Shown: positions 1 to 6,434 of the stretch, one piece after another
How positions within the stretch are numbered: position 1 is the stretch's first letter
How the letters are laid out: each line of letters opens with the position of its first letter
Origin: Bryobacterales bacterium
GTDB taxonomy: Bacteria > Acidobacteriota > Terriglobia > Bryobacterales > Bryobacteraceae
Assembly: GCA_016880505.1 (NCBI GenBank)
Contig: JAEHDI010000623.1
Coordinates: 1 to 11,186, forward strand
DNA: 11,186 nucleotides
Reading direction: 5' to 3'
Position numbers and translations under genes: made by a program
Notes under the pieces: generated by a model
Seen by the model: the letters and a program-made list of their open reading frames with translations, nothing else
Told to the model about the DNA's origin: nothing
Databases searched by the model: none

Positions 1-181
1 CATCTTCTTTATCCGCTGCCTGCATCGCGATTGGGTTCTTGGTCCTGACCATCTCGACGCTGACACCCTTGGACAACATCGGCGTGATCACCATAAAGAT
101 GATCAGCAGCACCAACATCACATCAACCATCGGGGTCACATTGATGTCGGAGACTGGAGGTGTCACTCTTACTTTCGCCAT
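1..181 (-). CDS. exbD: ExbD/TolR family biopolymer transport protein, N-terminal part (cut by window edge)
   Basis: Only the first 60 residues are present; the gene continues beyond base 1. The protein starts MAKVRVTPPVSDINVTPMVD, a short cytoplasmic tail, followed by one membrane segment at about residues 19-36 that ends in VITPML. The INVTPMVDVMLVLLIIFMV stretch is the signature of ExbD/TolR. The aspartate at residue 20 corresponds to the membrane aspartate of E. coli ExbD (D25), which is needed for proton use. ExbD works with ExbB in the inner membrane to harvest the proton motive force and energise TonB. The ATG at 181 is preceded by GGAGG with 8 bases spacing. It lies 122 bases downstream of exbB, in the same direction and after tonB, so it belongs to the same transport module. 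ExbD and TolR cannot be separated from this fragment; the tonB neighbour favours ExbD. Confidence 0.93.
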   Translation of the reverse strand, partial: MAKVRVTPPVSDINVTPMVDVMLVLLIIFMVITPMLSKGVSVEMVRTKNPIAMQAADKED

Positions 182-189
182 TTCGATTT

Positions 190-194
190 CCTCC
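190..194 (-). promoter_or_regulatory. Ribosome binding site of exbD
   Basis: On the minus strand the sequence reads GGAGGAAATCGAAATG. The GGAGG core stands 8 bases before the ATG, a near-consensus Shine-Dalgarno site. It fixes the exbD start. Confidence 0.8.
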
Positions 195-218
195 AACACC
201 CCGCGTCCCTTCCAGGGC

Positions 219-249
219 GGCGGCGGGCGCTTGAAAGCGCCGCGCCGCC
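219..249 (-). other. GC-rich hairpin between exbB and exbD
   Basis: Inverted arms form a 7-bp inner stem (226-232 with 235-241) and, after a small internal loop (225 against 242-243), a 6-bp outer stem (219-224 with 244-249). The inner loop is only about two bases if fully paired, so it probably opens slightly. No U tract follows on the minus strand, so this is not a typical terminator. It could protect or process the exbB-exbD transcript or adjust the ratio of the two products. The structure is read by eye and its folding energy was not computed. Confidence 0.5.
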
Positions 250-303
250 TTTCCCCGGATTCAACTCGCGGGGTCTGTTATATCCAGCACAAACAGCCGG
301 ATG

Positions 304-1041
304 TTACTTGCCGGCTCCGGACCGCTGCTGGGACCGCTTCAGGAAGTAGTCAATCAGCTCGGAACTGGAGTTGCTCATCTCGACATCGAACCCTTCGATC
401 TTGCCCGCGAAGTAGTTGTACATCCACACTGCGGGGATGGCCACGAACAGACCGATAGCGGTGGTCACCAGGGCTTCGGAAATACCGCCGGCCACGGCGC
501 CCAGACCGGTTGACTTCTCAGTCGAAATGCCCTTGAACGCGTTGATGATTCCAACTACCGTGCCGAACAATCCGACGAACGGAGCTGTCGACCCGATCGT
601 CGCCAGGCCGCTAGTGCCTCGCTTCAGCTCGGCATGAACGATCGCTTCCGCGCGCTCGAGGGCCCGTTTGGAGGCTTCGATGTCTTCTCCGGGAATGTCG
701 TGACTCAGTTCGTGCGCCCGAAACTCCTGGAGCCCGGCTACAACCACCTTCGCCAAGTGACTCTTCTTGTACCGGTCGCCAATCTTGATCGCCTCATCCA
801 GCTTGCCTTCGCGCAAAGCGCCGGCAACGGCGGGAGCGAAATGCCGGGACTGCTTGCGGGCGCCGCTAAACGCCAGCATGCGATCCAACATCACTCCGAT
901 AGACCACGCAGACATCAGGAACATAACGACGACCACGAGCTTCGCGGCGACGCCCATCTGTGTCCAAAGGGACCTGATGTCCCAACCTACGGCGGCTTCC
1001 TGAAGAAGGAGGAACGCCCAAACCTGCATTTGCAAAAGCAT
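304..1041 (-). CDS. exbB: ExbB/TolQ family proton channel protein (MotA/TolQ/ExbB)
   Basis: This 245-residue protein has the three-segment layout of the MotA/TolQ/ExbB family: membrane segments at about residues 33-57, 149-170 and 185-212, and a large cytoplasmic loop (58-148) rich in charged residues. The family signature is clear: GLATIGSTAPFVGLFGTVVG (145-164) in the second segment and GISEALVTTAIGLFVAIPAV (186-205) in the third. ExbB assembles as a pentameric channel around ExbD in the inner membrane and converts proton flow into motion passed to TonB. Length agrees with the family. The ATG at 1041 has AGGAG 9 bases upstream; a second Met four codons later (M5) is possible but lacks a better site. 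It lies 45 bases after the tonB stop and 122 bases before exbD. TolQ is the alternative name; the TonB-family neighbour and the absence of tolA/tolB favour ExbB. Confidence 0.94.
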   Translation of the reverse strand: MLLQMQVWAFLLLQEAAVGWDIRSLWTQMGVAAKLVVVVMFLMSAWSIGVMLDRMLAFSGARKQSRHFAPAVAGALREGKLDEAIKIGDRYKKSHLAKVVVAGLQEFRAHELSHDIPGEDIEASKRALERAEAIVHAELKRGTSGLATIGSTAPFVGLFGTVVGIINAFKGISTEKSTGLGAVAGGISEALVTTAIGLFVAIPAVWMYNYFAGKIEGFDVEMSNSSSELIDYFLKRSQQRSGAGK

Positions 1042-1086
1042 TGTCTATATCTCCTGCGAGTTGAATTTGTCTTTACGACATCAAAA

Positions 1087-1851
1087 CTACTGGCTCAACG
1101 TGAAATTCACGTCGATTTGCGTGATGACTTCCACCGGCTCTCCGTTGAGGAGGGTCGGCTGGTACACCCACTGTTTAACCGCTTCGAGGGCCGAGGGGAC
1201 CAGAAGCGGGTGGCCATTGACCACCTGCAACTCCTGAATCGTCCCGTCCTTCGCAATCACGGCGGTCAACCGGACCGTGCCCTGAATGCGAGCTTGCCGC
1301 GCCAGCGGCGGATAGACCGGCCTCGGCTGGCGCACTAACTTGGCCTGTTGCACGTTGCCGCCCACGCGAATGCGCTGTGGAACGACCGGCTTCGGCGCTT
1401 CCTTCACTGGAGGAGGCGGCGGGGGAGCAGCGGTCGGAACAGCACCGATGATGCCGCCAATGACGCCGCCCGGCGTCCCACCGGGCACCCCACCCGGAAC
1501 GCCGCCGATCACACCTACGGCCCCGGACGTCGGAGGAGGCAATTCCTCTTCCTTAATCATGGCGATTTCCTTCGGGATCGTTTTCGGCGCCATCAGGCGG
1601 CCGGCGTCGAACTGCCGCGGAATCACTTTCACGACCTTGATCGGCGCCGCGGCGGGAGGAGGTGGTGGTGGTGGAGGAGGGGGAGGCGCGACCAGGAAGC
1701 TGGTCAATTGCGTTCTCGGCAAGGTGTCGGTATAGATCAACGGGACCAGGATGGCGATGCCGATCAACAGCAACTGGAGAATGAACGAGACGAACACGGT
1801 CAACGGCTTCCTCGTTTTCCCTGTTCCCTCTACGAAAGTCTGCTCAAACAT
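1087..1851 (-). CDS. tonB: TonB family energy transducer with long polyproline run
   Basis: The 254-residue protein has the classic TonB order. A short cytoplasmic N-terminus is followed by a single membrane anchor at about residues 18-40. Then comes a proline-rich periplasmic stretch: eleven prolines in a row at 56-66, PPP at 105-107, a Gly/Pro repeat VPGGVPGGTPGG at 118-129, and six prolines at 143-148. A TonB C-terminal domain covers about 170-254 and contains RPVYPPLARQARIQGTVRL (177-195) and the VKQWVYQPTLLNGEPV stretch (225-240). It carries the proton-motive-force signal from ExbB/ExbD across the periplasm to outer-membrane TonB-dependent receptors. The ATG at 1851 is preceded by GGAAAGGG with a 7-base gap. 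It sits 40 bases downstream of secF and 45 bases upstream of exbB in one run. No receptor gene is in the window, so the transported substrate cannot be named. Several TonB-like paralogues per genome are common, so this may not be the only one. Confidence 0.93.
   Translation of the reverse strand: MFEQTFVEGTGKTRKPLTVFVSFILQLLLIGIAILVPLIYTDTLPRTQLTSFLVAPPPPPPPPPPPAAAPIKVVKVIPRQFDAGRLMAPKTIPKEIAMIKEEELPPPTSGAVGVIGGVPGGVPGGTPGGVIGGIIGAVPTAAPPPPPPVKEAPKPVVPQRIRVGGNVQQAKLVRQPRPVYPPLARQARIQGTVRLTAVIAKDGTIQELQVVNGHPLLVPSALEAVKQWVYQPTLLNGEPVEVITQIDVNFTLSQ
1654..1686 (-). repeat. Polyproline codon run in tonB
   Basis: Eleven consecutive proline codons, including five CCA/CCC-type codons that make a short CCA repeat on the coding strand (GGTGGTGGTGGTGG on the plus strand around 1661-1674). 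A run of this length normally stalls ribosomes and needs elongation factor P. The repeat could also vary in length by slippage, which would only alter the spacer. Confidence 0.75.
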
Positions 1852-1872
1852 ATCGTTACCCTTTCCAAGCCG

Positions 1873-1888
1873 CGGGCGGCAACGCCCG
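1873..1888 (-). other. Small hairpin between secF and tonB
   Basis: A perfect 6-bp stem (CGGGCG at 1873-1878 against CGCCCG at 1883-1888) closes a 4-base loop, directly after the secF stop and before the tonB Shine-Dalgarno site. There is no U tract on the minus strand, so read-through is expected. It may act as a transcript stabiliser or processing site, or may be chance in GC-rich DNA. Confidence 0.4.
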
Positions 1889-1891
1889 GAC

Positions 1892-3106
1892 TCACTTCAC
1901 AGTTCTTCGCGGCTCCCTCCCGGCGGTGGCGGCGACCGGCGCCGGCCGTCTCTTTCGGCTCTCCAGGAAGTTCTGCCAAAACACCAGAATTGTACTCGCA
2001 ATAAAGACCGAGGAATATGTCCCCACGATGATGCCAATGAACAGCGCGTAAGCAATTCCGTTGAGCACGGGCCCACCCAAATAGTACAGAGCCAGGGTGC
2101 ATAGCAAGGTGGGGCCAGCCGTAATGACGGTGCGGCTCAACGTCTGATTGATACTCTTGTTGACGAGATCCGGCAACGGCATCCGATGCATCACCTTCAG
2201 ATTCTCACGGACCCGATCGAAGATGACGATCTTATCATTCATCGAGTAGCCGATCAACGTGAGCACGGCGGCGATTACGGTCAGCGAAATCTCCCGGTCG
2301 AAGAAGGAAAAGAAGCCGATCGTAATGAGCGTGTCGTGAATGATCGCCAGCACCGCCGCAACGCCGGCGATTAACTCAAAGCGGAACGCGATATAGACAA
2401 GCATCCCGCCGAGCGCGTAAAGCGTCGCCAAGATCGCCTGGCGACGAAGATCCCCGCCGGCCTTCGGCCCCACAATCTCGACTTGCCGGATGGAGAAGGG
2501 GGCGACGGCCACTTCCTGCTTAATGACATTCAGAATCGCCGGCGTCACTCCGGGAACGGCACTCAGTTCATCAAGGTTCCGCACGAGCCCTGAGCGGTTC
2601 TTGTCGCGGAAGTTTCGGAGGTTATCGACCAGGCCCCCCAGTTGCTCCTCGGAAAGTCCGGTCCCGGCACGCAGCAGCGGATCCCGCAGCCGATCGGCCA
2701 ATTCCTGGCGACTGGCGTTATTGAGGTCGAGTTTGGAGCCGGTGTTGCCGAATCGCTCCTCGAGTGTTTTGGTGATCGTGACGCGAGCGGCGTCGAGCGC
2801 GCGCTCATCCCTGAGTTCCGTTCCAATAACGACTTCGTCGGCCTTCCCCATAGCGGCGTCGCGAACCGTCGTCACAGTAACCTCGCCCGACATGCGCTGC
2901 CCCAGCGCGCTCCGAATCTGCTGAACCGGAGGAGTGCCGGCAAACTTCACGTAAACCAGCGTGCCGCCCCGAAAGTCGATGCCGTAGTTCGGCCCCCCCT
3001 TCGCAATCAGGCTCACAAAGGTTGCCCCGATCAGCGCCAGCGAGATTCCGAGTGCGAGCCACTTCCGGCTCAGGAAATCGATACTCGTCTCTTTAAACAG
3101 TTCCAT
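1892..3106 (-). CDS. secF: Protein translocase subunit SecF with extra periplasmic insert
   Basis: SecF pairs with SecD in the inner membrane and uses the proton motive force to pull secreted proteins through SecYEG. Recognisable elements are the first membrane segment (about 15-34), the GIDFRGGT motif (42-49), VEIVGPKAG (209-217), and five further membrane segments from about 224 to 378. These include GYSMNDKIVIFDRVREN (286-302), SRTVITAGPT (324-333) and GTYSSVFIA (362-370). At 404 residues it is roughly 80 longer than usual SecF (about 300-325). The excess lies between about residues 120 and 197 in the first periplasmic loop. It includes LDLNNASRQELADRL (126-140) and LDELSAVPGVTPAILNVI (178-195), which look like helix-hairpin-helix repeats. 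The ATG at 3106 has only a weak GTGAG upstream, 8 bases from the start. It follows secD by 88 bases. Confidence 0.97.
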   Translation of the reverse strand: MELFKETSIDFLSRKWLALGISLALIGATFVSLIAKGGPNYGIDFRGGTLVYVKFAGTPPVQQIRSALGQRMSGEVTVTTVRDAAMGKADEVVIGTELRDERALDAARVTITKTLEERFGNTGSKLDLNNASRQELADRLRDPLLRAGTGLSEEQLGGLVDNLRNFRDKNRSGLVRNLDELSAVPGVTPAILNVIKQEVAVAPFSIRQVEIVGPKAGGDLRRQAILATLYALGGMLVYIAFRFELIAGVAAVLAIIHDTLITIGFFSFFDREISLTVIAAVLTLIGYSMNDKIVIFDRVRENLKVMHRMPLPDLVNKSINQTLSRTVITAGPTLLCTLALYYLGGPVLNGIAYALFIGIIVGTYSSVFIASTILVFWQNFLESRKRRPAPVAATAGREPRRTVK

Positions 3107-3122
3107 CTGCGCAGCTCACGCT

Positions 3123-3145
3123 GGCGTCCAATTGATTTGGACACC
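3123..3145 (-). other. Inverted repeat in the leader of secF
   Basis: GTCCAA (3126-3131) and TTGGAC (3137-3142) form a perfect 6-bp stem with a 5-base loop. It extends by two more G-C pairs (3123-3124 with 3144-3145) past a C/A mismatch. It lies in the secD-secF gap, ending 16 bases before the secF ATG, which itself has a weak Shine-Dalgarno site. It could influence secF translation relative to secD, or be an operator. No U tract follows, so it is not a standard terminator. Confidence 0.45.
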
Positions 3146-3194
3146 GGCTGTTGCCTTTCAGTTCCCAATCTCCTGCGACGAATTCCATCCCGGT

Positions 3195-4811
3195 TCAGAT
3201 ACTCAACTCCGCCATCTTCGGGTTCCGATAGAAGGAGAATTCGAACATCGTACGGGACACGAAAACGGCCGTAAACACGTTTGCGATCAGTCCGATGACC
3301 AGCGTCACGGCGAACCCCTTGACCGGCCCTGTACCGAACATGAAGAGAAAGGCGCAGGCTACCACCGTGGTCACGTGGGTGTCAATGATGGTCAGGAAGA
3401 CACGATCAAATCCAGCAGAAACCGCGCTAGGGGCTGCCTTGCCGGCCCGCATCTCCTCCCGAATCCTCTCGAAGATCAGCACGTTGCTGTCAACGGCCAT
3501 ACCCAAGCTGAGGATTAACCCGGCGATGCCTGGGAGCGTCCAAACCGCGTCAAAGTATCCCAGCATGGCAATTGTAATTACGCCGTTCAGAATCAGAGCG
3601 ACAACGGCATTCACGCCGGCCTTCCGGTAGTAAACCAACATTACCAGAATCACCAGCGCCAGGCCGACAAGACCGGCGACCACGCCCTGCCTGATCGAGT
3701 CCGAACCGAGCGACGGGCCGACCGTCCGCTCCTCCAGGTAGACGATACCGGCAGGTAGCGAACCCGCCCGTAGAACCAGCGCGAGGTCCGAAGCCTCCTG
3801 CTCACCGGAGAGCCCCGTAATTCTTCCGCTGTCTTCAATCCGGTTCTGGATGGTCGCCACGCTGCGGATCTGGTTGTCGAGGATCACGGCAAGCCGGTTC
3901 CCGATGTTGGCTTCGGTGAAGCGACCGAAACGCCGGGCGCCGTCCTGGCTCAGCGTGAAAGCGGCTTCCCACTTTTGGAACTCATCGCGCCCGGGCCGGG
4001 CCGTCCGCAGATCCCGACCGGTGATGACCGGAGTGCGTGTGAGCAGATACCAGCTATCCCCCTCGCTCTTCCCAGGGGCCATCTTGACCAGCTTGGTGTT
4101 CAGCGGAAGCACACCGCCGTGCTTTGCCATCGCCTGTTCCGGACTGGCGAAAGGACCGTCCTTCACCTCGCTGATTTCCAGCATGGCGGCAGTCTGCATG
4201 ATTTGCTTCACACGCGCCGGATCATCTACGCCAGGCAATTGCACAAGGATCTCGAACTCGGCGTCGGTGCGGCCGTGCTGCTGGATCACGGGTTCGGTCA
4301 GGCCGAGGCCGTTAATGCGCTGCTCGATCGTGCGGATGGAACGCTCGACGGTGTCCGACTTCAACGCCAGGAGTTCCGACGGGCGCATGTTCATCCGGTA
4401 ATCGGTGGAGCTGACCGGCGTCAGAACCCATGTCGCGAAGCGCTCGCTGACGATGCGCCTCAGGTCGCCCGACTTCTCTGCCGGTACGCCGCGAATGTCG
4501 ATCTGGATGGAATCCGCCTGTTCAATTGTCGTCGGGTCGTTACGCTCCATCGAGGCGTAGTTGACGCCGGCTTTCCGCAGCTCGTCTTTCAGCCTCTCGA
4601 TGGCCTGGTCCGCCTCTACCTTGGCGGCGTCCTGCACCTGGACCTGGAGGATCAGGTGGCTTCCACCTTTGAGGTCGAGACCGAGCCGGATGTTCTTATC
4701 CAGGTTGGTCTTCAACTCGGCCATCGATTTCGGCAGTCCGATGACTCCATACACGGACAGAAGCAACACGATGGCAATCAGTATCCATCTCCATCTCAAG
4801 CTCTTTTGCAT
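3195..4811 (-). CDS. secD: Protein translocase subunit SecD
   Basis: The 538-residue protein is the larger partner of SecF in the proton-driven accessory complex of SecYEG. After an N-terminal membrane segment (about 9-26) comes GLDLKGG (44-50). A long periplasmic region follows (about 50-365) with TIEQRINGLGLTEP (161-174), VLRAGSLPAG (346-355) and TVGPSLGSDSI (363-373). Five membrane segments follow from about 374 to 520. They include GMAVDSNVLIFERIREE (437-453), whose aspartate 441 is the conserved membrane acid implicated in proton transport in SecDF, and TLVIGLIANVFTAVFVSR (503-520). Length fits the family, and nothing is missing. The ATG at 4811 is preceded by GAGGT with a 6-base gap. 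It begins 16 bases after yajC, which strongly suggests joint transcription; yajC-secD-secF is a widely conserved order. Confidence 0.98.
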   Translation of the reverse strand: MQKSLRWRWILIAIVLLLSVYGVIGLPKSMAELKTNLDKNIRLGLDLKGGSHLILQVQVQDAAKVEADQAIERLKDELRKAGVNYASMERNDPTTIEQADSIQIDIRGVPAEKSGDLRRIVSERFATWVLTPVSSTDYRMNMRPSELLALKSDTVERSIRTIEQRINGLGLTEPVIQQHGRTDAEFEILVQLPGVDDPARVKQIMQTAAMLEISEVKDGPFASPEQAMAKHGGVLPLNTKLVKMAPGKSEGDSWYLLTRTPVITGRDLRTARPGRDEFQKWEAAFTLSQDGARRFGRFTEANIGNRLAVILDNQIRSVATIQNRIEDSGRITGLSGEQEASDLALVLRAGSLPAGIVYLEERTVGPSLGSDSIRQGVVAGLVGLALVILVMLVYYRKAGVNAVVALILNGVITIAMLGYFDAVWTLPGIAGLILSLGMAVDSNVLIFERIREEMRAGKAAPSAVSAGFDRVFLTIIDTHVTTVVACAFLFMFGTGPVKGFAVTLVIGLIANVFTAVFVSRTMFEFSFYRNPKMAELSI

Positions 4812-4827
4812 GCGCTCACCTCACCGG

Positions 4828-5133
4828 CTACTTCTTCTCCGGCACCAAGCCGGCAACGGAACTGCGGGTCACCTGGATCTTCAGATTGTCGGGTTTCACC
4901 CGCAGGATCACCGTCTCGTCGTCCAGCGAGACGATGGTGCCCATCACGCCACCGGACGTCACGACCAGGTTCCCCGGCTGGAGTTCCCGGAGCAACTTCT
5001 GCTGCTGTTTCCTCTGGCGCTGCATCGGCAGGAAGAGCAGGAAGTAGAAGATCGCGAAGATGAGGAGGATGGGGAGAAAACCCAGAATCGGGTTGGAGGG
5101 AGCTTGTCCCTGCACGAGAAAACTCAGTACCAC
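4828..5133 (-). CDS. yajC: Sec translocon accessory protein YajC (GTG start)
   Basis: This 101-residue small membrane protein associates with SecD and SecF. It has a short N-terminus, one membrane segment at about residues 16-36, then the basic FLPMQRQRKQQQK (34-46). The cytoplasmic YajC domain follows with LQPGNLVVTSGGVMGTIVSL (51-70), typical of the family. The start codon is GTG at 5133, chosen because GAGGT stands 5 bases upstream and the length then matches usual YajC (about 85-110). It lies between tgt (103-base gap) and secD (16-base gap). The tgt-yajC-secD-secF order is common in bacteria and supports the call. YajC itself is usually dispensable and its exact role is not settled. Confidence 0.95.
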   Translation of the reverse strand: MVLSFLVQGQAPSNPILGFLPILLIFAIFYFLLFLPMQRQRKQQQKLLRELQPGNLVVTSGGVMGTIVSLDDETVILRVKPDNLKIQVTRSSVAGLVPEKK

Positions 5134-5138
5134 CTTTC

Positions 5139-5143
5139 ACCTC
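5139..5143 (-). promoter_or_regulatory. Ribosome binding site that decides the GTG start of yajC
   Basis: On the minus strand the context is GAGGTGAAAGGTG. GAGGT stands 5 bases before the GTG at 5133, and no ATG in frame is near, so the GTG is the best start. Confidence 0.7.
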
Positions 5144-5236
5144 GGCTCAAGGTTCAGGACATAGCGTCCGGGCGGCCAGCTTTCGCGGGTTCGCTGAATC
5201 GGATGGATTCAAAACACGACAGAGATGTCCGGCCGG

Positions 5237-6385
5237 CTAGGCAATTTCCACCGGCGCTGAACGCACTGCTCGCAAATATTCCGGAAACGTCCCGAATACT
5301 ATAGACTGCCTGACTTGACGCATGATGTCAAGGTAGCGTCTGATATTGTGCAAGGTCGCCAGGGTGGCGTAGAGGATCTCGCCGGCCTGGAAGAGGTGCC
5401 GGAGGTACGCGCGGGAGAAGTTCCGGCACGTGTAACAGCCGCAATCCCCGTCAACCGGCAAAGGGTCCTCCTTATACCTCGCGTGCTTGATGATGATCCG
5501 CCCCTTGGACGTGAACAGGCAACCGTTTCGCGCGTTCCGGGAGGGAAGGACGCAATCCATCATGTCCATGCCGCGGGCGACGTACTCCGGCAACTCCTCG
5601 GGCATGCCAACTCCCATGACGTAGCGGGGGCGATCCCGCGGCAGCAGCGGGGCTGTAACCTCGACCATCTCCAGACTGAGCGCCCGGGGTTCCCCGACTG
5701 AGAGCCCGCCGATCGCGTAGCCCTCGGCATCGAGTTCGAGCAAGGCGGCGGTGCAGTCGCGGCGCAGATCGGGAAACATCGAACCCTGCACGATTGGGAA
5801 CAAACGTCGCCCGGCCAACACTTCCGGCTCTTCGCCAACCCGCCGGCGAAAGTGGCGGAAGGCGGCGTCGGCCCAGCGAATCGTGCGCTGGATGGACTGC
5901 TTCGCCGACTCCTGGCTGACCGGGTAAGGCAGGCATTCGTCCAGAACCATCAGGATGTCGCTGCCCAAGGCAAGTTGGACATCAACCGTCGACTCCGGCG
6001 TGAACAGGTGGGCGTCACCATTCAGGTGCGACCGGAACAGGACGCCGTCATCACTCACTTTCCGAAGACTGTCAAGGCTGAAAACCTGGTAGCCGCCGGA
6101 ATCGGTCAGGATAGCCCGGTCCCAGCTCATGAACCTGTGCAAGCCGCCGAGGCGGCGGACCACTTCGTGGCCCGGCCTCAGAAAAAGATGATACGTGTTG
6201 GCAAGCAGGATGCGCGCGTCGAGCTCGCCGGCGAGGTCACGCTGCATCAGCCCCTTAACGGTCGCCTGGGTGCCTACCGGCATGAAGACCGGTGTCTCGA
6301 TGACACCATGCGCCGTGTGCAGCAATCCGGCCCGCGCACCGGTCACCGGGCATTCAGCCACGACTTCGAAATGAGGCAAAGGCAA
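5237..6385 (-). CDS. tgt: Queuine tRNA-ribosyltransferase (tRNA-guanine transglycosylase), TTG start
   Basis: Tgt exchanges guanine 34 in the anticodon of tRNAs for Asp, Asn, His and Tyr with the queuosine precursor preQ1. The 382-residue protein carries the family landmarks in order: TPVFMPVGTQATVKG (31-45), ILLANTYHLFLRPG (59-72), ILTDSGGYQVFSL (92-104) with the active-site aspartate 95, and YAIGGLSVGEP (223-233). RGMDMMDCVLPSRNARNG (271-288) contains the nucleophile region (aspartate 274 by alignment with family numbering). The zinc site is CGCYTC (315-320) plus histidine 346. The frame upstream of 6385 is open only to a TAA at 6401-6403 and has no ATG or GTG. The TTG at 6385 (or a second TTG at 6379) is therefore the likely start, giving a normal N-terminus. 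No queA is adjacent. It is the first gene of the minus-strand run and is divergent from the ThuA-like gene. Confidence 0.96.
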   Translation of the reverse strand: MPLPHFEVVAECPVTGARAGLLHTAHGVIETPVFMPVGTQATVKGLMQRDLAGELDARILLANTYHLFLRPGHEVVRRLGGLHRFMSWDRAILTDSGGYQVFSLDSLRKVSDDGVLFRSHLNGDAHLFTPESTVDVQLALGSDILMVLDECLPYPVSQESAKQSIQRTIRWADAAFRHFRRRVGEEPEVLAGRRLFPIVQGSMFPDLRRDCTAALLELDAEGYAIGGLSVGEPRALSLEMVEVTAPLLPRDRPRYVMGVGMPEELPEYVARGMDMMDCVLPSRNARNGCLFTSKGRIIIKHARYKEDPLPVDGDCGCYTCRNFSRAYLRHLFQAGEILYATLATLHNIRRYLDIMRQVRQSIVFGTFPEYLRAVRSAPVEIA

Positions 6386-6391
6386 CTCACT

Positions 6392-6397
6392 ATTGTA
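6392..6397 (-). promoter_or_regulatory. Possible -10 box for tgt and the downstream sec/ton run
   Basis: The minus strand reads TACAAT, five of six matches to TATAAT. No good -35 is seen: TTGCCG lies 20 bases upstream, which is too far. A transcript from this box would begin at about 6385, close to the TTG start of tgt, implying a leaderless or almost leaderless message. Another promoter inside or beyond the neighbouring gene is possible. Confidence 0.35.
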
Positions 6398-6401
6398 GAA
6401 T
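6396..6401 (+). promoter_or_regulatory. Possible -10 box for the ThuA-like gene
   Basis: TAGAAT matches five of six positions of TATAAT and overlaps the opposing -10-like box by two bases. It would give a transcript start at about 6408 and a leader of about 27 bases containing the AAGGAG site. No clear -35 is visible. Confidence 0.35.
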
Positions 6402-6421
6402 TAGACGCGCGTGAAACCGGC

Positions 6422-6427
6422 AAGGAG
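6422..6427 (+). promoter_or_regulatory. Ribosome binding site that decides the start of the ThuA-like gene
   Basis: AAGGAG stands 7 bases before the ATG at 6435. An in-frame GTG at 6411 lies upstream of this site and would add eight residues that spoil the signal peptide, so the ATG is preferred. Confidence 0.75.
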
Positions 6428-6434
6428 CCAACCG

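Noticed and set aside
1470..1510. Short tandem repeat that could suggest a CRISPR or direct repeat
   Set aside because: It encodes the Gly/Pro repeat of TonB in frame. There are no spacers and no regular repeat unit of CRISPR size.
1340..2004. Long plus-strand open frames with glycine- and tryptophan-rich low-complexity translations opposite tonB
   Set aside because: They are antisense to the proline codons of tonB, whose domains are clear. Their composition is explained by the complement of CCA/CCG codons.
3975..5063. Plus-strand open frame of 362 codons opposite secD and yajC
   Set aside because: SecD and YajC are unmistakable on the minus strand. The antisense frame has no recognisable domain and spans both genes, as expected in GC-rich DNA.
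5134..5236. Possible terminator or promoter between tgt and yajC
   Set aside because: Only 4-bp stems such as GACA/TGTC are visible, and there is no U tract or clear promoter box. The gap is treated as intra-operon.
6411..6434. Upstream GTG start for the ThuA-like protein
   Set aside because: It would put the AAGGAG site inside the coding region and prefix eight residues, including charged ones, to a clean signal peptide.
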